From Larix sibirica (Eukaryota; Streptophyta; Pinopsida; Pinales; Pinaceae): a DNA stretch of 12,201 bases. Positions 1-9,081 of this stretch are shown one piece after another. Position 1 is the first letter of the stretch; each line of letters opens with the position of its first letter. Position numbers and translations under genes: made by a program. The notes beneath the pieces are model-generated. The model ran no database searches and had not been told where the DNA came from. It was given only the letters and a program-made list of their open reading frames with translations. Location: positions 14,541-26,741 of the forward strand of contig NWUY0300026297.1 in assembly GCA_004151065.3 (NCBI GenBank), given 5' to 3'.

Positions 1-1288
1 TTAAATTCAGATTTTGCAAAATAAAAAATGCCAGATTTCGGTGAGAAGCCCCAGGCCGGGCCAAATCGTTGAATTTTTAGATAGCTCCATTTGCAAAATA
101 GTAGTGCATTGATGAAAATGCCTTGCATGTGGAATTGGAGTCTCAAAATGTGCAAGCCGTGCTTATTTTGGTGCTACTCAGTGACAACATGGTTGGCTAT
201 TCTTAGTTCATATGTACCAATTCCATCATTAGTGTAGCCCATATGACAAACCAATTTTGATCCAAACCCTTGGTTACACTGCTCAAACTTGGAAGAAGAC
301 TTCTTATTAGCAACCGACATTGCAAGAGATAAAGTAGTATTAAAAGTGTTTAGAAGTTTGGCCTTTTATTACATTTTTAACACAATAGGTGGCGAATATT
401 TCTAACAATTGACCACTTGTGCAGGAATAGATGTAGAAGAAGATGCAAAATTAAATTCTTTTGAATTTCCTATTAGGTAGTCACATGATTCTACAAAATT
501 CACCAAGCAGGCACAACAAACTTGATATAGCGTATTGGATATAATAACATACCACAAAAACACAAAAAATATGCTCTCCTCTGGATCAAGGATGTCTAAA
601 AATAGTTGAAGCTGCAAGCATTACATAGAATAGGGCTAGGGGACATGCATAGAAAATGGGCATAGAAAAATGCCTGATATTATAGCACAAGGTGAAGGAT
701 TAAAGCAAGCCACCCAATTTACAAATCGTGTGGAAAGGAGGATCAAGCTTGGATTTGCTTAGAAAATGTTGAAAGTTTCAACATGGAGCTTGGAGGAGGG
801 TTGAGGCAAGGAATGTAGTCATGCCACTTGAAACATGTGTTTGCCAAAAGAACAATATGTAGAAAGGAGGGCTTGAGGCTATAAGATGCACAAGATTCAT
901 TCTTAGATGTGCAACTATGTTATAACTAATCGTTGAACAAGTTGCTTTTGTAATATCAAAGCAAATATAAAAATTTCATTGAAATATGCCCATGAATGAT
1001 TTGAGTTGCCATGTCTTGGTCCAAAATAATCACATTGTTTTACTAGCTCCCTCTATTTACATTTTGTTATCATTGAAAAGTGTTAGGTATATAATACCTA
1101 CATTATCTTGGATAGAGATTGCAACTTGATGCTATTGTAAGAACTCGAATATCCTAAAGTTCACAGGGCTATTCAATTGCTTTGGTACCGTGCTGAAAAC
1201 ATGGGATAATATGCCAAGATAGCTAAACGCACATTGCAATAACCATAAGAACGATGACAATTTTTGTGGAAAGTGTATATTATTGGTG
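1..1288. other. AT-rich sequence without a recognisable gene
   Basis: Both strands have frequent stops. The longest minus-strand frame (402-617) opens with TTG rather than ATG and resembles no family I know. Local features are a near-tandem duplication of the word GCATAGAAAA at about 646-672 and the palindrome listed separately. No promoter, splice pattern or transposon end could be supported. Confidence 0.6.
766..784. repeat. Perfect 19-base palindrome (9+1+9)
   Basis: The sequence ATGTTGAAAGTTTCAACAT has two perfect 9-base arms around a single G. It could fold into a short hairpin or be a symmetric binding site. No function is implied by its surroundings, which are AT-rich and without genes. 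Confidence 0.6.
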
Positions 1289-1530
1289 TTAGGGCTAGAT
1301 TATCTATCCCTAACCCTAAGAACGATTGTTAGCTAAGTAATGACCCACCAATGGTGTTCAATTAGTGATCGACTAATGATGTACAATCAATGGCATTAAT
1401 GTTCAATAAGGAAACACTAAGTCAACACACTAACCACTAGTGTGTGCAATTACCACCCAGTAATAGTTTACTAGTGGGATACTAACACTGACTAATAATT
1501 CTTTATAAATGACTTTAATGACATTAAAGT
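1289..1530. repeat. Cluster of short inverted repeats
   Basis: Three inverted repeats lie within about 240 bases. At 1289-1313 the arms TTAGGGCTAGAT and ATCTATCCCTAA pair with one mismatch around one base. At 1425-1445 ACACACTA and TAGTGTGT pair perfectly around five bases. At 1512-1530 ACTTTAATG and CATTAAAGT pair perfectly around a single A. The sequence between is full of short, imperfectly repeated words such as CTAAT, CAATGG and TTCAAT. This could be a decayed hairpin-forming element, but I found no paired outer ends or target-site duplication. Confidence 0.4.
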
Positions 1531-1679
1531 TGAGCTTAACCACCAATATGCCAATGTGGGAATGCATGTAGGCAAACGTATTGGAGATAAGCCTTCAAGG
1601 AAAGCCGATAGTGATGTGCAATGCTTTCATTGTGGTAAATTTGTCTATATGAGAAGTTTGGTTGAAGAGGTTCTAGGAT
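1499..1679 (+). pseudogene. Possible gag zinc-knuckle remnant
   Basis: A plus-strand frame of about 60 codons, open from 1499 to a TGA near 1677, contains the residues Q-C-F-H-C-G-K encoded at 1619-1639. CX2C followed by G-K is how the CCHC zinc knuckle of retrotransposon gag proteins usually begins. The His and third Cys expected further on are absent: the following residues read F-V-Y-M-R-S-L. A basic and polar run (K-P-S-R-K-A-D-S-D) precedes the first Cys, as is common in gag. No other gag or pol motif was found nearby. A chance CX2C is quite possible in a frame of this length. Confidence 0.22.
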
Positions 1680-2767
1680 GAACAACACAACTTGGGTTGA
1701 CAATTTGTTTTGTGTTATCAGTACTGATTGCATGTCTTGTTGTTCATACCATTTTTGTTGTAGATTCAAAATTTAGTTTTTGGAGTATATGTGAGAGAGG
1801 CTTGTGTTGTATACATAAGGCATGGTGGTGTTAAATGATGGAGAATAATTTGGAGTACATGATGCGTAGTCGCAATATCATCTCTGAGTGCTAATAAAGT
1901 GCACAACTTAGAGGCAGGCTGCAGATATATCTTTCAATGAGCTAGCAACATATAGGTTTATATTCTTGGACTGTTCAGTTTCCATATGAGCATTAATGGA
2001 GGGTCTTAAAGTTAGTTTATTATAATGGTCTTATGATATTGTATTTGTTATATAGTGTAGTACTTTATTGCTAGGCATTTAACAAAGTTAATAGACTTAA
2101 GTTAATAAACACATGCAATAATAGTACTAAGTTATAATTATGTAATGTCTTTTCCCATTGAGATAATGTGTTTGTGTGGACTTGTCCCTCTCATGGGATA
2201 TTTTATTCATTTGAATTTGCACTTATTAATATATGGAATAAAAGTTCTCTTCCCTCTTTTTCCGTTGTTTTGTTATCGTGAATGTGCATTATGTAACAAT
2301 TGTCCTATTGCTATCAACTTTCTTCTATTTCAATGATGATCATCTTATTTAGAGATAGCACTCTTGCGAATAAGTACTTGTTTGAATTTGTAACTTCGAT
2401 AATTGTTTTAGATAATGTCGACTGATAAAATTGATTTCATATCCAAATTTTTTGTAATTTACAAATGTTCAGCCATTAAGATATAGTTTACATATTGATA
2501 TATAATAATAGCAGATTATTGAGAAAAAAATTGATGTCATAGTAAACAGAAAATACAAGCCGGTTATCATTTATGTGTTGATGAGAATAATTATGAATCA
2601 TATATAAGTAATTACATAAAAAATGTAGAAAATATAAAATAATTTTGAAAACATAATATGGTCGACTAGTGAAAAGGATATAAAATGTTATTGCCATTGA
2701 AAGGATGGTCAGGATTAATATTTGTATGTTTACTGCCTATATTTTTTTTATGTTTTGTTTATATTTT
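1680..2767. other. AT-rich sequence without a recognisable gene
   Basis: Strongly AT-rich. Short frames at 2145-2336 (plus) and 2488-2697 (minus) are made mostly of hydrophobic and aromatic residues, as translated AT-rich filler usually is, and match nothing I know. No terminal repeats or tandem arrays stand out. Confidence 0.55.
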
Positions 2768-2998
2768 TTATTCAAAGTCAATATAATGATAATCTGTTAT
2801 TGGTAACTCTGGATAATGTTTGTTTTCAATCCAATTTCCTAATAGAGGTAGGGGCTCCATTGAATTTTTTGTAACTTTTGGATCGTAAACATTGATTAAT
2901 GTTGGATTCAAATTTTTGGAGTCCATCAAGAAATTGTGATCGGGTATTATTCTTAGTTTTCTTGATAAACTTAACTTGTACTTGTCTTCGATATCAAT
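2768..2998 (-). other. Unassigned minus-strand open frame
   Basis: A frame open for 76 codons ends at a TAA at 2768-2770. Its first ATG is at 2924-2926, giving 52 residues. The composition is more protein-like than most frames around it, with mixed charged residues, several prolines and few homopolymer runs. An in-frame TGA lies directly upstream of the open stretch. I do not recognise the product. In AT-rich DNA of this length a couple of frames this long are expected by chance, so it may be meaningless. It lies on the same strand as, and downstream of, the tentative RPA-like stretches. Confidence 0.15.
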
Positions 2999-3395
2999 TC
3001 ATGTTCATTACTTTCAAGCACCAATGCAGGTGGTGTCCTTTTTGAAATGAAAAGTAAAGGTTAAACTTACAAGATATCATCGAGCATACCTACACTATAC
3101 AATTAAAGATCTTGAAAGTATACCTAAACAGGCTTGTATATTCTTGAGAACAAATCAAAACATATTGACGTTTATTTGAGTACATGTATGTTATTTTAAG
3201 TTACTAAACCCAATTATATGTCAAAAATGAGCTATATTTTACACTATCTAAAATTAACAATTGTCTTGCAAAATTATGACAATTGGTTTCATAGATGTTT
3301 AAATTTAATTAGTTACTTGCATTTGTAAATGCTAAGTCAGCACATGTAAGAAATAATCTTATCAATATAGATTGCTGTTTGAATTGATGATACCC
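2999..3395. other. AT-rich sequence without a recognisable gene
   Basis: Stops are dense in all frames and no repeat structure stands out. If the RPA-like reading on either side were right, the zinc-binding C-terminal DNA-binding domain would be expected around here on the minus strand. I looked for its Cys pairs and did not find them. Confidence 0.5.
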
Positions 3396-3671
3396 TTAAA
3401 CGTAGTACACGCCATTCTTAGTTGTGTTGGAAAATGGTACACAGCAAATCGCTAGAGTTGAAGTTGTCACTTTGCGAAATGTCTTTACTACCTTGTTGAA
3501 CGATGTGAAAGAATAAAACTCATATTTAATACAATCCTTGACACTATAACCATCAGAGATGTTAACAATAACTAGAATGTCCAATTTAGGATCAAGATTC
3601 CTGCTGTTTGCAATCATTACAAAATATGTGATAATCCACAATTTTGATATTAATCCAAAGATTCGAAACAT
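3396..3671 (-). pseudogene. Open stretch with weak resemblance to RPA1 DNA-binding domain B
   Basis: A 91-codon frame starts at an ATG at 3669-3671 and ends with TAA. Around residues 29-35 it reads L-D-I-L-V-I-V, which recalls the V-D-V-I-G-V-V strand opening the second OB fold of replication protein A large subunit. Near the C-terminus L-A-I-C-C-V-P-F-S-N...N-G recalls the A-I-K-x-x-x-V-x-D-F-N-G segment closing the same fold. The middle of the fold, including the conserved L-x-L-W region, cannot be seen. RPA1 binds single-stranded DNA in replication and repair. The match rests on short motifs read by eye and could be coincidence. If real, this is a broken copy or an exon fragment. Confidence 0.2.
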
Positions 3672-4742
3672 ATTATGGAATCTTCTTCACTTTTCATTTC
3701 AACACTACAAAGCCGGCTTTCTCTCTCCAAGTTAGCCCTTAGAATGAAATATTTGAAATTATTTATTATGGTCATCTCTTGTGATAATTTTACCAACCAT
3801 TTTTTAATGTTACGACGTATGGTCATATAGCTTCCATTGTGCTAGACTTTGGAGATTCTTGAAGGGCATAGTTTCCATAAGTATTGTTTGAGCTCTGAAC
3901 ATTGTTTCTTGCATCTTTATAGAACCTTTTAGTTATTACTAGCATAAATTGAATATTTAAGAGTAGACCTCAAATCAATTATATTTTGGCAAAAGTGTTT
4001 ATTTTTAAGAGCAACAAATATTAACAAGATAAAAGTTCTAAATGATCAATCAAATTGGTTACATTGAAAATTATTCTACCATTTATGATTCTTGGATAAG
4101 GTCCTTGAGCTATTGTGTGACGATATTGAGATGATGATTGATTTAACCTTCACTCCCTGCAATGTTCCTTATGATGGTGTCATAGTCATAATTTTAGGTA
4201 CTTTGATAATAGGAGTAAAATTTTTATTGATTCATGTTTGTATATATTTATTGACATCTTTAACATTTTGTCCTTGATTTTGAAGTCATTCCCTAGTTCA
4301 AGGCTAATAGCAGTAAAAACCTCAACAAGCTTAGTTCTGAATTCTAACTGAGAAAAAGTTTTAACCCCTCTATGTTTTTCCTATTTAGTTTTGTCACTTA
4401 TTTCTTTTACTACAATTTCAATTTCTATACAATATTGTCTCCTAGGATCATACATTGCCTCCATTCCATTTCCATCACGTTCTAGCATAAATTGTACTCA
4501 TTATCCATGCAATAAATAGTGCATTTAATTTTATAAGAGTGTTTTATTTAGGCGGTCTTTTTAACATTGGTCTTATAGCCTTACTCGAATGTCAGTAATT
4601 AATAGATTGTAGTTGTAATCAAAATGTTGTGTCCTCTGGAATGCTTGCTTGTAGGAACCTGCTCCAAGTAAAAAAGCACCAAGAATTTAACTGCATGTGC
4701 ATAAGAATTATTCTTTATAAATATCTTGATGTCATGAACATG
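3672..4742. other. Stretch between the two RPA-like frames
   Basis: Nothing here is firm. On the minus strand at about 4460-4510 the residues D-N-E-Y-N-L, followed after a one-base frame change by L-E-R-D, recall the N-E-Y-E-x-x-L-E motif that ends DNA-binding domain A of RPA1. That would be the right domain in the right order between the two flanking frames. Elsewhere stops are dense on both strands. The plus-strand frame at 4092-4277 looks like filler. Confidence 0.25.
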
Positions 4743-5096
4743 CTAGGGGTTAGTCTCTTGAATTTGCATCTGATCCAAGCTGTCTAAAGGTTTGTAAAGT
4801 TGTTTTACATTCAGAATGATTGTAAAACCACCATGAACGAAGTCGTGTTTATAGAATATTTCTTGAAAGGTATTTTGCATGATTTTTATAGTACCATCAT
4901 CTAGATTAATGCATAGTTGGAATTGCATCTTCCTTGATATTGTCAAGTGCTTGATTGGTAGGTAGAGTGAAGTACTTTTTTTAGTGCAATGAATAGGAAA
5001 CCTTTTCACTTTCTTCTTTTGAGGATATACATCGTTTGCATCAGGGTTACTAGTTTCATTCAAGTTAACTCCGACTTGAGAGTTTGACTTGGTGCG
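4743..5096 (-). pseudogene. Longest AT-region frame; weak resemblance to the RPA1 N-terminal domain
   Basis: This minus-strand frame is open for about 118 codons, longer than chance readily gives in this AT-rich stretch, but it has no ATG at its beginning. It carries a basic patch, Q-K-K-K-V-K-R, then a segment whose key residues are F-Q-L...D-D-G-T...I-M-Q and, about 20 residues later, V-H-G-G...I-I-L. Replication protein A large subunit N-terminal domains have R-Y-R-L-x-L-S-D-G...M-L and, about 23 residues on, Q-K-G-S-I-V-x-L at similar spacing. With the fragments at 4460-4510 and 3396-3671 this gives N-domain, A and B in the correct order on one strand. Each match is weak. The first dozen codons overlap the GACTTG-rich repeat and are probably not part of any original gene. 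Confidence 0.25.
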
Positions 5097-5360
5097 AGTC
5101 TATACTCAAATTGAATCAGATAGAGGCCATGTTTAACATCATTATTGAGTCAAATCCAACATCTAACTTGCAATGGGGTAAGACTTTGGGTTGACTCTAG
5201 TTTTGACTAGAACTCTGGCAAGACTGAAAATCTGAATCAGACTTGAGAATGAGTTATGAGTTGACTTGGGAAAAGCTTGAAATATATCTATATCTCAAGT
5301 TCCTCTCAAGCCTGTGTCAAAGCTTGAATTATTAGTGGTTCCGAGTCATACCTCAACCTG
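5066..5360. repeat. Decayed repeat rich in GACTTG and GAGTC words
   Basis: GACTTG occurs at 5073, 5086, 5240 and 5263, with many near-copies and complements (GAGTC, GAGTTGACTTG, GTTGACTC, CTCAAG) across about 300 bases. The word AAGCTTGA occurs twice at about 5274-5330. The pattern suggests an old tandem or dispersed repeat, since diverged. A similar vocabulary appears in the shorter repeat at 11136-11290. No clear unit length can be drawn by eye. Confidence 0.4.
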
Positions 5361-5530
5361 AGTTTGGTGACTTTGATCTACATGATACTCTTTCATAGGT
5401 AATATGCACTGAGAAATTGTGGAAGGTTTCTATTCCTTTGGTGTATAAGTTAAATTGTATTGTGTCCTCAACATTAATATATGATTTATTCCAATTATCT
5501 GTAAGATGCTCTCAATACACACACACACTC

Positions 5531-5583
5531 AAAAAAAGAATGTAGAATGTCAAACTAGTTGCAGAAAATATGAAAAGTTAAAT
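5531..5583 (+). repeat. Left copy of 53-base direct repeat
   Basis: This segment, starting with an A-run and ending GAAAAGTTAAAT, is repeated at 5751-5803 with about three mismatches, 220 bases apart. The two copies bracket the (AT)n minisatellite, which suggests duplication of a 220-base unit or slippage between copies. Confidence 0.8.
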
Positions 5584-5585
5584 TT

Positions 5586-5747
5586 TTGATTTACTTGGAG
5601 ATAAATTAGCCATATATATATATATATATTTGTTTTACTCGAAGATGAATCAACCATATATATATATATATATATTTGTTTTACTCGTAGATGATATATA
5701 TATATATTTGTTTTACTCGTAGATGAATCAGCCATATATATATATAC
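5586..5747 (+). repeat. Compound minisatellite with (AT)n tails
   Basis: Four tandem units begin at 5586, 5630, 5676 and 5708. The common unit is TTGTTTTACTCGTAGATGAA, then TCAGCC, then a run of AT dinucleotides. Unit lengths are about 44, 46, 32 and 40 bases, varying in the AT tail and by a deletion in unit three. Unit one is the most diverged (TTGATTTACTTGGAGATAAA). The minus-strand open frame across this array (5550-5735) is just translation of the repeat and is not a gene. Confidence 0.85.
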
Positions 5748-5750
5748 ACA

Positions 5751-5803
5751 AAAAAAAGCATGTAGAATGTCAAATTAGTTTCAGAAAATATGAAAAGTTA
5801 AAT
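5751..5803 (+). repeat. Right copy of 53-base direct repeat
   Basis: This is the partner of 5531-5583. The sequences diverge immediately after the shared GAAAAGTTAAAT: the left copy runs into the minisatellite and the right copy into unrelated AT-rich sequence. That places one duplication breakpoint at about 5803. Confidence 0.8.
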
Positions 5804-7404
5804 CGGCCAAAGTAGATTAATCTGTAAAGCATTAAACATTTAGTAAACAGATAACATCAATCATCGAGCAGTTATAACATTGTCATCAATTATTCAACCA
5901 TTATCAAATCTCAAGTTTCTAGTTTTAACAAATAACATGAAAGATGAAATATAACAGGCCATCATGACCAAAGCGCTGTAATATAAAATGGACCGTCATA
6001 TGATGTTTACAAAATATTACATGTGCCCAATTTATAAAATAGTTTCTAGAATCCAGATATTAAAAATTTAAATCTTGAAAGTGAAAACACTAGTGACTAC
6101 TAATATAGTAATATTTCCTCTCGCGACAAGCAACTTCTGTTTTTTTCTTGTGATCTAACAGTAGGAGTAGTATTAAATGGTTGTGGACAAGTGGGACGAG
6201 CACCATGTCGAGCCACATGACCCTATGTATCGGTGGTGTAGAAACATTTGTTTGACTTTCATTGCAGATTCAAAAAATTCACCTCTTGCTAGACGTTTCC
6301 AGGATCCTTAGAGCATTCGGCCTTTAGGGCTGATTTTAAACATTTAATTATAGAGGTGAACAGCACCAAATACTTCAGTTCACTTCAGTCCATATCACTA
6401 GGCAGCTCAAGGGAAAATATTCCAAACAAGTGTACTCCAATGTCAACAAGATACAACGTTATCTGCGCTGTCATCTTGAAGATATATGTTAAATTTCTTC
6501 ACCATTTCAGGCCTATGTTATGTCAAATCAGCATGAACAATGGTTGCTGGAATTTACCCAATCAAGAAGAAAACACAAATTTAAAATCAAATCTGTGAGT
6601 ATCCAATGATTGGACAGCTGAAACACGTCTTTAATATATAAAAGATAAAGTACATGCAATATTCACAACTTATAACAAGCTGGTACAATTTCAATCTCTC
6701 GAAACCGTAGCTAATGAAAGCATGAAAATCATAGTCACTCCTAATCAATGCCAGTCACTCAACCGAGGATCCTCAGTAAGCTAGCATAATCACAGACACA
6801 ACAAAACCTTAGTCTTGTTATCTGACAAGAATTATAAGATACTTTACTTCTTTTACCCTCTGTGGTTTATCACAAACCGTAGTTTCTTTGCCTCATGGTA
6901 AAATCCTAACCCTAGTTCTCTAAGAACCACAGTGCTCCAAAACAAAGAGAGATAATTGAATGAAGAGTATGCAAGAAAGTGACTAGTGTAGTCCACTCGT
7001 TACACCTCTAATATGTGGAAATTTCATGCACATGGGCAATTAATCCGAAATTGAAATTTTGCCTTCTTCCTTGAAGGTTTCTTGGATTGTAGTTCTAGAA
7101 TTTTCCGCTTTTAGGACTGCTGTAAATGAAGGTGTAAAACAACAACAGAAGTATCACAATAATTGACTTCTAATGGCCCCAAACTTGACAACAATTCAAG
7201 GAGAAAAGATACCAAACTAAGACAAGTTTTCAGTTTTTTTATGGCAACTTCTTAGCCATACACCAGATTTGAAAACTAAATATAAACAACAGATAGTACA
7301 GCAAATGAAACAACATGAGATGGTTGTACTATTGTCTTCATTCTTAGTGTAAATTCCCCTAACAGTTTCCTTCTTATGTTTGTCAAATAAACAACACAAA
7401 CAAG
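5804..7404. other. AT-rich sequence without a recognisable gene
   Basis: No family could be recognised. The plus-strand frame at 6356-6598 opens with GTG, not ATG, and its product is unfamiliar. The minus-strand frame at 7217-7399 is short and Cys-rich by chance. A pyrimidine-rich stretch ending TTGCAG near 6269 resembles a splice acceptor, but no credible exon follows. The stretch ends where the LTR-like region begins at 7405. Confidence 0.55.
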
Positions 7405-7667
7405 TGTTGGAAATAACTAAATAAGTTGGGCTGGTTCCGCCTCCATCGTCCTAGGGTGACGGGAAAAAGGCAAGGGTAAGGTGTTTAATGCCATCCAATC
7501 CCGGCTCTCTAGTTGTACTTCCCTAAGCGTTTCATTCATCTCAGTATTATAGAACAGGTGTCTAGGTCTTCCGGTGGATACATAGTGTGTGGCGCTGTAT
7601 GTGATACTGTCTATAAGCTGGCTGCTGGGTTCATCTTATCCTAACCTGCTAAAGCGGAACAGCAAAT

Positions 7668-7702
7668 ATCCCTGCTCTAGATAGGGGAACATCCCTGCTC
7701 TA
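7668..7702. repeat. Short direct repeat inside the LTR-like region
   Basis: ATCCCTGCTCTA occurs at 7668-7679 and again at 7691-7702, 23 bases apart. It is a slippage-type duplication in the GC-richer left part of the LTR-like region. Confidence 0.7.
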
Positions 7703-8014
7703 AAGATGTATCCCAAAGACGTAAAATGCTGAAAACAAATCTGCAATATAAAACAAAATGTGTATAACTGAAAACTTCATATATAAGCTCAAGATGAATT
7801 ACAACTACATATCATAGTCTTATCTCGCAAGGCTACTACAAAAACTCCAACTATCCAAAATGCCCTAGCTAGGGTAAAACATCTAACCCTAGTTCAACCA
7901 AGAAGATCCAAGTGCAAGAATCTCTCCAACACTATCTACAAGGCAAGATGTCCTCTATCTCTTGCTCTTCTTCACAAATCCACCCTAGGGTTTTCTCTCA
8001 AAATCTTACACTAA

Positions 8015-8050
8015 TCTTCAATCTCCAATGGGTTCTTCAATCTCCAATGG
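8015..8050. repeat. 17-base tandem duplication inside the LTR-like region
   Basis: TCTTCAATCTCCAATGG is present at 8015-8031 and 8034-8050, a perfect copy with a 19-base period. On the minus strand it falls shortly downstream of the TATA-like box, so it would be in the transcribed leader if that promoter is real. Confidence 0.8.
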
Positions 8051-8120
8051 TAATGCTAAAACTGCAAGATGCTTCAAGATGCATGAGAAGACTAAGAAAC
8101 CCTCATGCCTCAAGGGAGAG

Positions 8121-8130
8121 AGATATATAG
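8121..8130 (-). promoter_or_regulatory. TATA-like box in the LTR
   Basis: The minus strand reads CTATATATCT followed by a pyrimidine-rich CTCTC run. This is the usual look of a plant LTR promoter, and transcription would start about 30 bases further on, near 8095, heading left. This copy is in the 3' LTR, so in an intact element it would not drive the element's own genes. Confidence 0.4.
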
Positions 8131-8195
8131 AGGTACCTATGAAGATCCAAGAGAGAGAAATCCAAGGTCATCATGAAAACTGTTGACTTCTCCTC

Positions 8196-8228
8196 CACAA
8201 GAGAAAACTGTAATCACAAGAGGAAACT
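8196..8228. repeat. Short direct repeat upstream of the TATA-like box
   Basis: CACAAGAGAAAACT at 8196-8209 and CACAAGAGGAAACT at 8215-8228 differ at one base. They lie about 65-105 bases upstream of the TATA-like box on the minus strand, in the U3-like part of the LTR. Repeated short elements there are often enhancer sites, but that role is only a guess. Confidence 0.6.
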
Positions 8229-9044
8229 CCAACCAAGATGTCCTCTTATCAATTAATCAACTTCTCCTAGGGTTTATGATGAAATCGTATTTTATCTCTC
8301 CTAGATGACAAGTACAAAGAAGTTTTCAAATGACGATTTGGTGTTTTTGTATAGAGAGACTCTATCGTTCCTGTAATTATATGAGGGGTAAGGGAGGCAA
8401 ACAATACTATGTGGGCCTAAGCCATTACAAGCAGCTTACATTGTAGGCCACATAAGTGAGACATCCCCTCAAGGGTACAAGTTTCATGCTCCAATGGTGA
8501 TGTCATGCACAATAATGACTCCAAGGTGATGTATAGTTGTGTAATGTTAGTCCACACCACTCTATCACGATTCTCCACGGACCCCATTTTCCCTCCAAAG
8601 CAAAGCACTCCACCTAGACAACAACCCCCTACAATAACATTGTAGAAGCTCTATTTGTCCTCGAGCCATCTGTAATCCTTTGATTAGTAAAGCAAGCTAG
8701 TACATGACAACTAGGACTTGAGGCCCTCCTCTCTAATGCAAAACACTCCACATCGTTTGAATGACGGTCTCCAAGTAAGCGACCCCTCCATGAGGCCTAA
8801 ATGAAGAGCATCCACCAAACTACCTGAAGATCTCCAATACCCAAGGGAAGAAAGCCAAGCCAACACCATCTTGAGATCAAGCATCCACCTAGTAAGCTAT
8901 CTCAATTATGCATGTCCATCACGAGCCGTCTCTCATGAAACAATCCATCTTTGACCATCTAGGGGTTAGTCATACTCACGATTTACGCCTAATCTCATGG
9001 AGCAAACCCAAACATGGTGTAAACACTTTCAGGGTAACTTGAAA

Positions 9045-9081
9045 GTTTAACACTTCCTTTTTATGAGGAAAGTGTTTAACT
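9045..9081. repeat. Imperfect inverted repeat spanning the LTR boundary
   Basis: GTTTAACACTTCC at 9045-9057 pairs imperfectly with GGAAAGTGTTTAAC at about 9068-9081. A further AAACACTTTCA / TTGAAAGTTT pair lies just inside the LTR at 9021-9048. The boundary between LTR and internal sequence therefore sits within nested hairpins. They could be structural features of the element, or they could weaken the choice of 9052 as the LTR end. Confidence 0.6.
9053..9062 (-). promoter_or_regulatory. Polypurine tract next to the copia 3' LTR
   Basis: The minus strand reads AAAAAGGAAG, ten purines, followed at once by TGTTAAAC. In LTR retrotransposons this tract survives RNase H and primes plus-strand DNA synthesis, and it always abuts the 3' LTR. 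Its position just past the last open frame and just before a TG start fits that role. Confidence 0.5.

Larger units (their letters stand above)
7405..9052 (-). repeat. LTR-like region (3' LTR of the copia remnant)
   Basis: On the minus strand it would start TGTTAAAC at 9052, right after a purine tract, and end TTCCAACA at 7405, giving matched TGTT/AACA ends. Its base composition is GC-richer than the AT filler to the left. A TATA-like box lies within it. Small internal duplications are at 7668-7679/7691-7702, 8015-8031/8034-8050 and 8196-8209/8215-8228, and CAAGATGTCCTCT recurs at about 7946 and 8237. At about 1.65 kb it is long for a copia LTR, although long LTRs occur in some plant lineages. 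The five bases outside the left end are ACAAG, a candidate target-site copy. With no second LTR in the window both ends remain inferred. Confidence 0.42.

Noticed and set aside
402-617. 71-codon minus-strand frame
   Set aside because: It opens with TTG, has no recognisable motif, and is of a length expected by chance in AT-rich DNA.
1308-1318. Telomere-like CCCTAACCCTAA, with TAACCCTAG also near 6907 and 7884
   Set aside because: There are two units at most and no array, so they are chance occurrences, not interstitial telomere repeats.
1536-1769. 77-codon minus-strand frame
   Set aside because: It is opposite the weak zinc-knuckle frame, its composition is unremarkable, and it has no motif.
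5550-5735. 61-codon minus-strand frame with repeated I-Y-I-Y
   Set aside because: It is simply the translation of the (AT)n minisatellite.
6255-6275. Pyrimidine-rich tract ending TTGCAG as a splice acceptor
   Set aside because: No credible exon, donor site or protein similarity lies on either side.
6356-6598. 80-codon plus-strand frame
   Set aside because: It starts with GTG, which is not credible in a plant nuclear gene, and shows no domain or splice context.
8417-8608. 63-codon minus-strand frame
   Set aside because: It lies within the LTR-like region, where coding sequence is not expected, and has no recognisable motif.
8619-8634. Alternative LTR start at TGTTGTCTAGG after GGGGG on the minus strand
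   Set aside because: The purine run is short and interrupted by T, and the tract at 9053-9062 is longer, abuts TG directly, and follows the last open frame.
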